A stretch of DNA of 14,277 nucleotides from JAZKIX01 sp040384645. GTDB lineage: Bacteria; Pseudomonadota; Gammaproteobacteria; Burkholderiales; Burkholderiaceae_D. The stretch lies in assembly GCA_040384645.1 (NCBI GenBank), contig JAZKIX010000196.1:1-14277 (forward strand). Direction: 5' to 3'. A program made the translations under genes and the position numbers. Positions 13,132 to 14,277 of this stretch are shown here, in pieces (within the stretch, counting starts at the first letter, position 1; every line of letters starts with the position of its first letter). The notes below the pieces were generated by a model. That model ran no database searches. It was not told where the DNA came from and saw only the letters and a list, made by a program, of their open reading frames with translations.

Positions 13132-14172
13132 GTGAGCAGTCATCGTGCAGTTGAAACCGGCTTGATGCGACATTGGATGCGGCGCAGTTGGCTGGCCTGT
13201 TTGCTGTGGCCGGTTTCAATTCTATTCGGTGCGGTAGCGGCATTCAGGCGGCGACTGTATCGGTCAGGGATGCTCAAATCCGGCAGACTGCCGGTTCCGG
13301 TCATCGTGGTAGGCAATATTTTTATCGGCGGTACCGGCAAAACCCCACTGACGTTGTGGTTGGTGGCAGTTTTGCGCGAGGCAGGTTATACCCCGGGCGT
13401 CATTTCGCGCGGTTATGGGACAAAGGCCCTAGCGCCCCGCGCGGTAACGGTGGCATCTTTACCGGCAGAAGTGGGCGATGAGCCCTTGCTCATCGCGCAA
13501 CGCAGCCATGCGCCGATGATGGTGGGACGCAATCGGCTCGCTGCCGGCAAGGCATTGCTGGCAGCTTATCCTCAGGTCGACATCATCGTCTCCGATGACG
13601 GACTGCAGCACTATGCGTTACAGCGCGATATCGAGCTGGTGTTATTCGATGCACGCGGCGGCGGTAATGGCTGGCTGTTGCCGGCCGGCCCCTTGCGCGA
13701 GCCGATGACGCGCCAGCGTGACTTTACCGTGATTAACGGCGGTGGCAATACGGATACAAAAGGGCAGGGCGTCGCCGGTTTTGCGATGCAGCTAGAAGGC
13801 ATATTTGCCGAGCAACTGGCTGACCGTTCTCAAAAAATAGCGCTGAATAGTTGGGCCGAGCCAAGCGCAGCAAAACGCATCGTGGCAGCCGCCGGGATCG
13901 GCAATCCGGGACGATTTTTCAATACCTTGCGTGCTGCAGGATTGCGCTTCGATGCATTGCCGTTGCCGGATCACTACGATTTTTCCAACAATCCATTTGC
14001 TGGCATCGCCGCCGACACGATCCTGATAACCGAGAAGGATGCAGTAAAATGTATTCAATTCGATCACTTTAAAAACGACCCGCGCTTATGGGTTGTGCCG
14101 GTTACGGCGTGTATTGACGGGCCGCTTGCCCAACAAATTCTGGAGAAATGCCGTGGATGCTCGATTGCTTGA
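13132..14172 (+). CDS. lpxK: Tetraacyldisaccharide 4'-kinase
   Basis: 346 residues with the chosen GTG start at 13132; the open frame itself reaches GTG at 13117. It adds the 4'-phosphate to the disaccharide precursor of lipid A at the inner membrane. A hydrophobic N-terminal segment (LACLLWPVSILFGAVAAF, about 21-38) anchors it. Walker A is GNIFIGGTGKTP (61-72). ISRGYG (91-96) and SDDGLQH (154-160) are conserved LpxK blocks. The SDDGLQH block includes the proposed catalytic Asp region. ITEKDAVKC near the C-terminus is also typical. A GTGGGAT sequence 10 or so bases upstream supports GTG 13132. ATG at 13165 is a shorter alternative that would cut conserved N-terminal residues. The last 20 bases overlap the next gene. 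It lies about 190 bp after exbD. Confidence 0.95.
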   Translation: MSSHRAVETGLMRHWMRRSWLACLLWPVSILFGAVAAFRRRLYRSGMLKSGRLPVPVIVVGNIFIGGTGKTPLTLWLVAVLREAGYTPGVISRGYGTKALAPRAVTVASLPAEVGDEPLLIAQRSHAPMMVGRNRLAAGKALLAAYPQVDIIVSDDGLQHYALQRDIELVLFDARGGGNGWLLPAGPLREPMTRQRDFTVINGGGNTDTKGQGVAGFAMQLEGIFAEQLADRSQKIALNSWAEPSAAKRIVAAAGIGNPGRFFNTLRAAGLRFDALPLPDHYDFSNNPFAGIAADTILITEKDAVKCIQFDHFKNDPRLWVVPVTACIDGPLAQQILEKCRGCSIA

Positions 14173-14277
14173 TGTGTTGGTTTGCCCACTCTGCAAGGGA
14201 CCGCTTCAGTACGACAAGAAGACGCAAGAACTGATTTGCCGGCCCGATAAACTGGCTTACCCGATTCGCGATGGTAT
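14153..14277 (+). CDS. Trm112/YcaR family zinc-ribbon protein (partial, cut by window edge)
   Basis: Starts at GTG 14153 with GGAG 7 bases upstream, inside the end of lpxK (20-base overlap). The visible 41 residues read VDARLLDVLVCPLCKGPLQY...LICRPDKLAYPIRDG. This is the start of the ~60-residue Trm112/YcaR family. CPLC is the first zinc-knuckle pair, and AYPIRDGIP-type sequence is diagnostic. In this order of bacteria kdsB usually follows, so the gene probably belongs to the lipid A/LPS operon. Trm112 proteins act as partners of methyltransferases in other organisms; the role here is not established. Confidence 0.9.
   Translation, partial: MDARLLDVLVCPLCKGPLQYDKKTQELICRPDKLAYPIRDG

Overview
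The window looks like chromosomal DNA of a betaproteobacterium of the order Burkholderiales, most likely the Oxalobacteraceae. The basis is the protein character of XseA, SodB, LpxK and the sensor kinase, and the gene order sodB-xseA / exbB-exbD-lpxK-trm112. I cannot name the genus. The right 8 kb is a core region. The left 6.4 kb is accessory, partly AT-rich and full of gene fragments.

Layout. (1) 1-2.7 kb is a glycan-utilisation patch on the minus strand. It holds the start of an exported protein cut by the window edge and a secreted GH16 beta-glucanase with two F5/8 type C carbohydrate-binding modules. Two pairs of LacI-type operator-like palindromes lie upstream of these two genes, with a different motif for each gene. 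(2) 2.86-4.67 kb is a decayed Rhs (polymorphic toxin) locus. It has an rhs 3' end broken by frameshifts and a deletion, a small intact downstream ORF in the immunity-gene position, and two diverged direct copies of a ~290-bp leader. Each leader ends in an RBS and a similar short N-terminus. (3) 4.89-5.84 kb is a probable non-autonomous transposable unit with 33-bp terminal inverted repeats and a near-perfect 7-bp flanking duplication. Inside are a solitary Tn3-family 38-bp end, the right half of an integron attC-like site, and a cassette-like gene for a four-helix membrane protein. (4) 5.9-6.3 kb is a CadR/PbrR-type MerR regulator that has lost about 15 residues of its DNA-binding head.

(5) 6.45-8.49 kb carries sodB (iron superoxide dismutase) and xseA (exonuclease VII large subunit), both on the minus strand. 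(6) 8.76-11.31 kb is a convergent two-component pair. One gene encodes a membrane-bound hybrid histidine kinase. The other encodes a response regulator with reversed domain order: an OmpR/CadC-type winged helix first, then a NarL-type receiver. Similar DnaA-box pairs flank this pair on both sides. (7) 11.88 kb to the end is an envelope operon: exbB, exbD, lpxK and the start of a trm112-family gene.

The most unusual items are the TIR-bounded cassette unit, the reversed response regulator between the duplicated DnaA-box motifs, and the collapsed Rhs locus with duplicated leaders. All functional statements rest on reading the sequence and on knowledge of the families. No database search was run.
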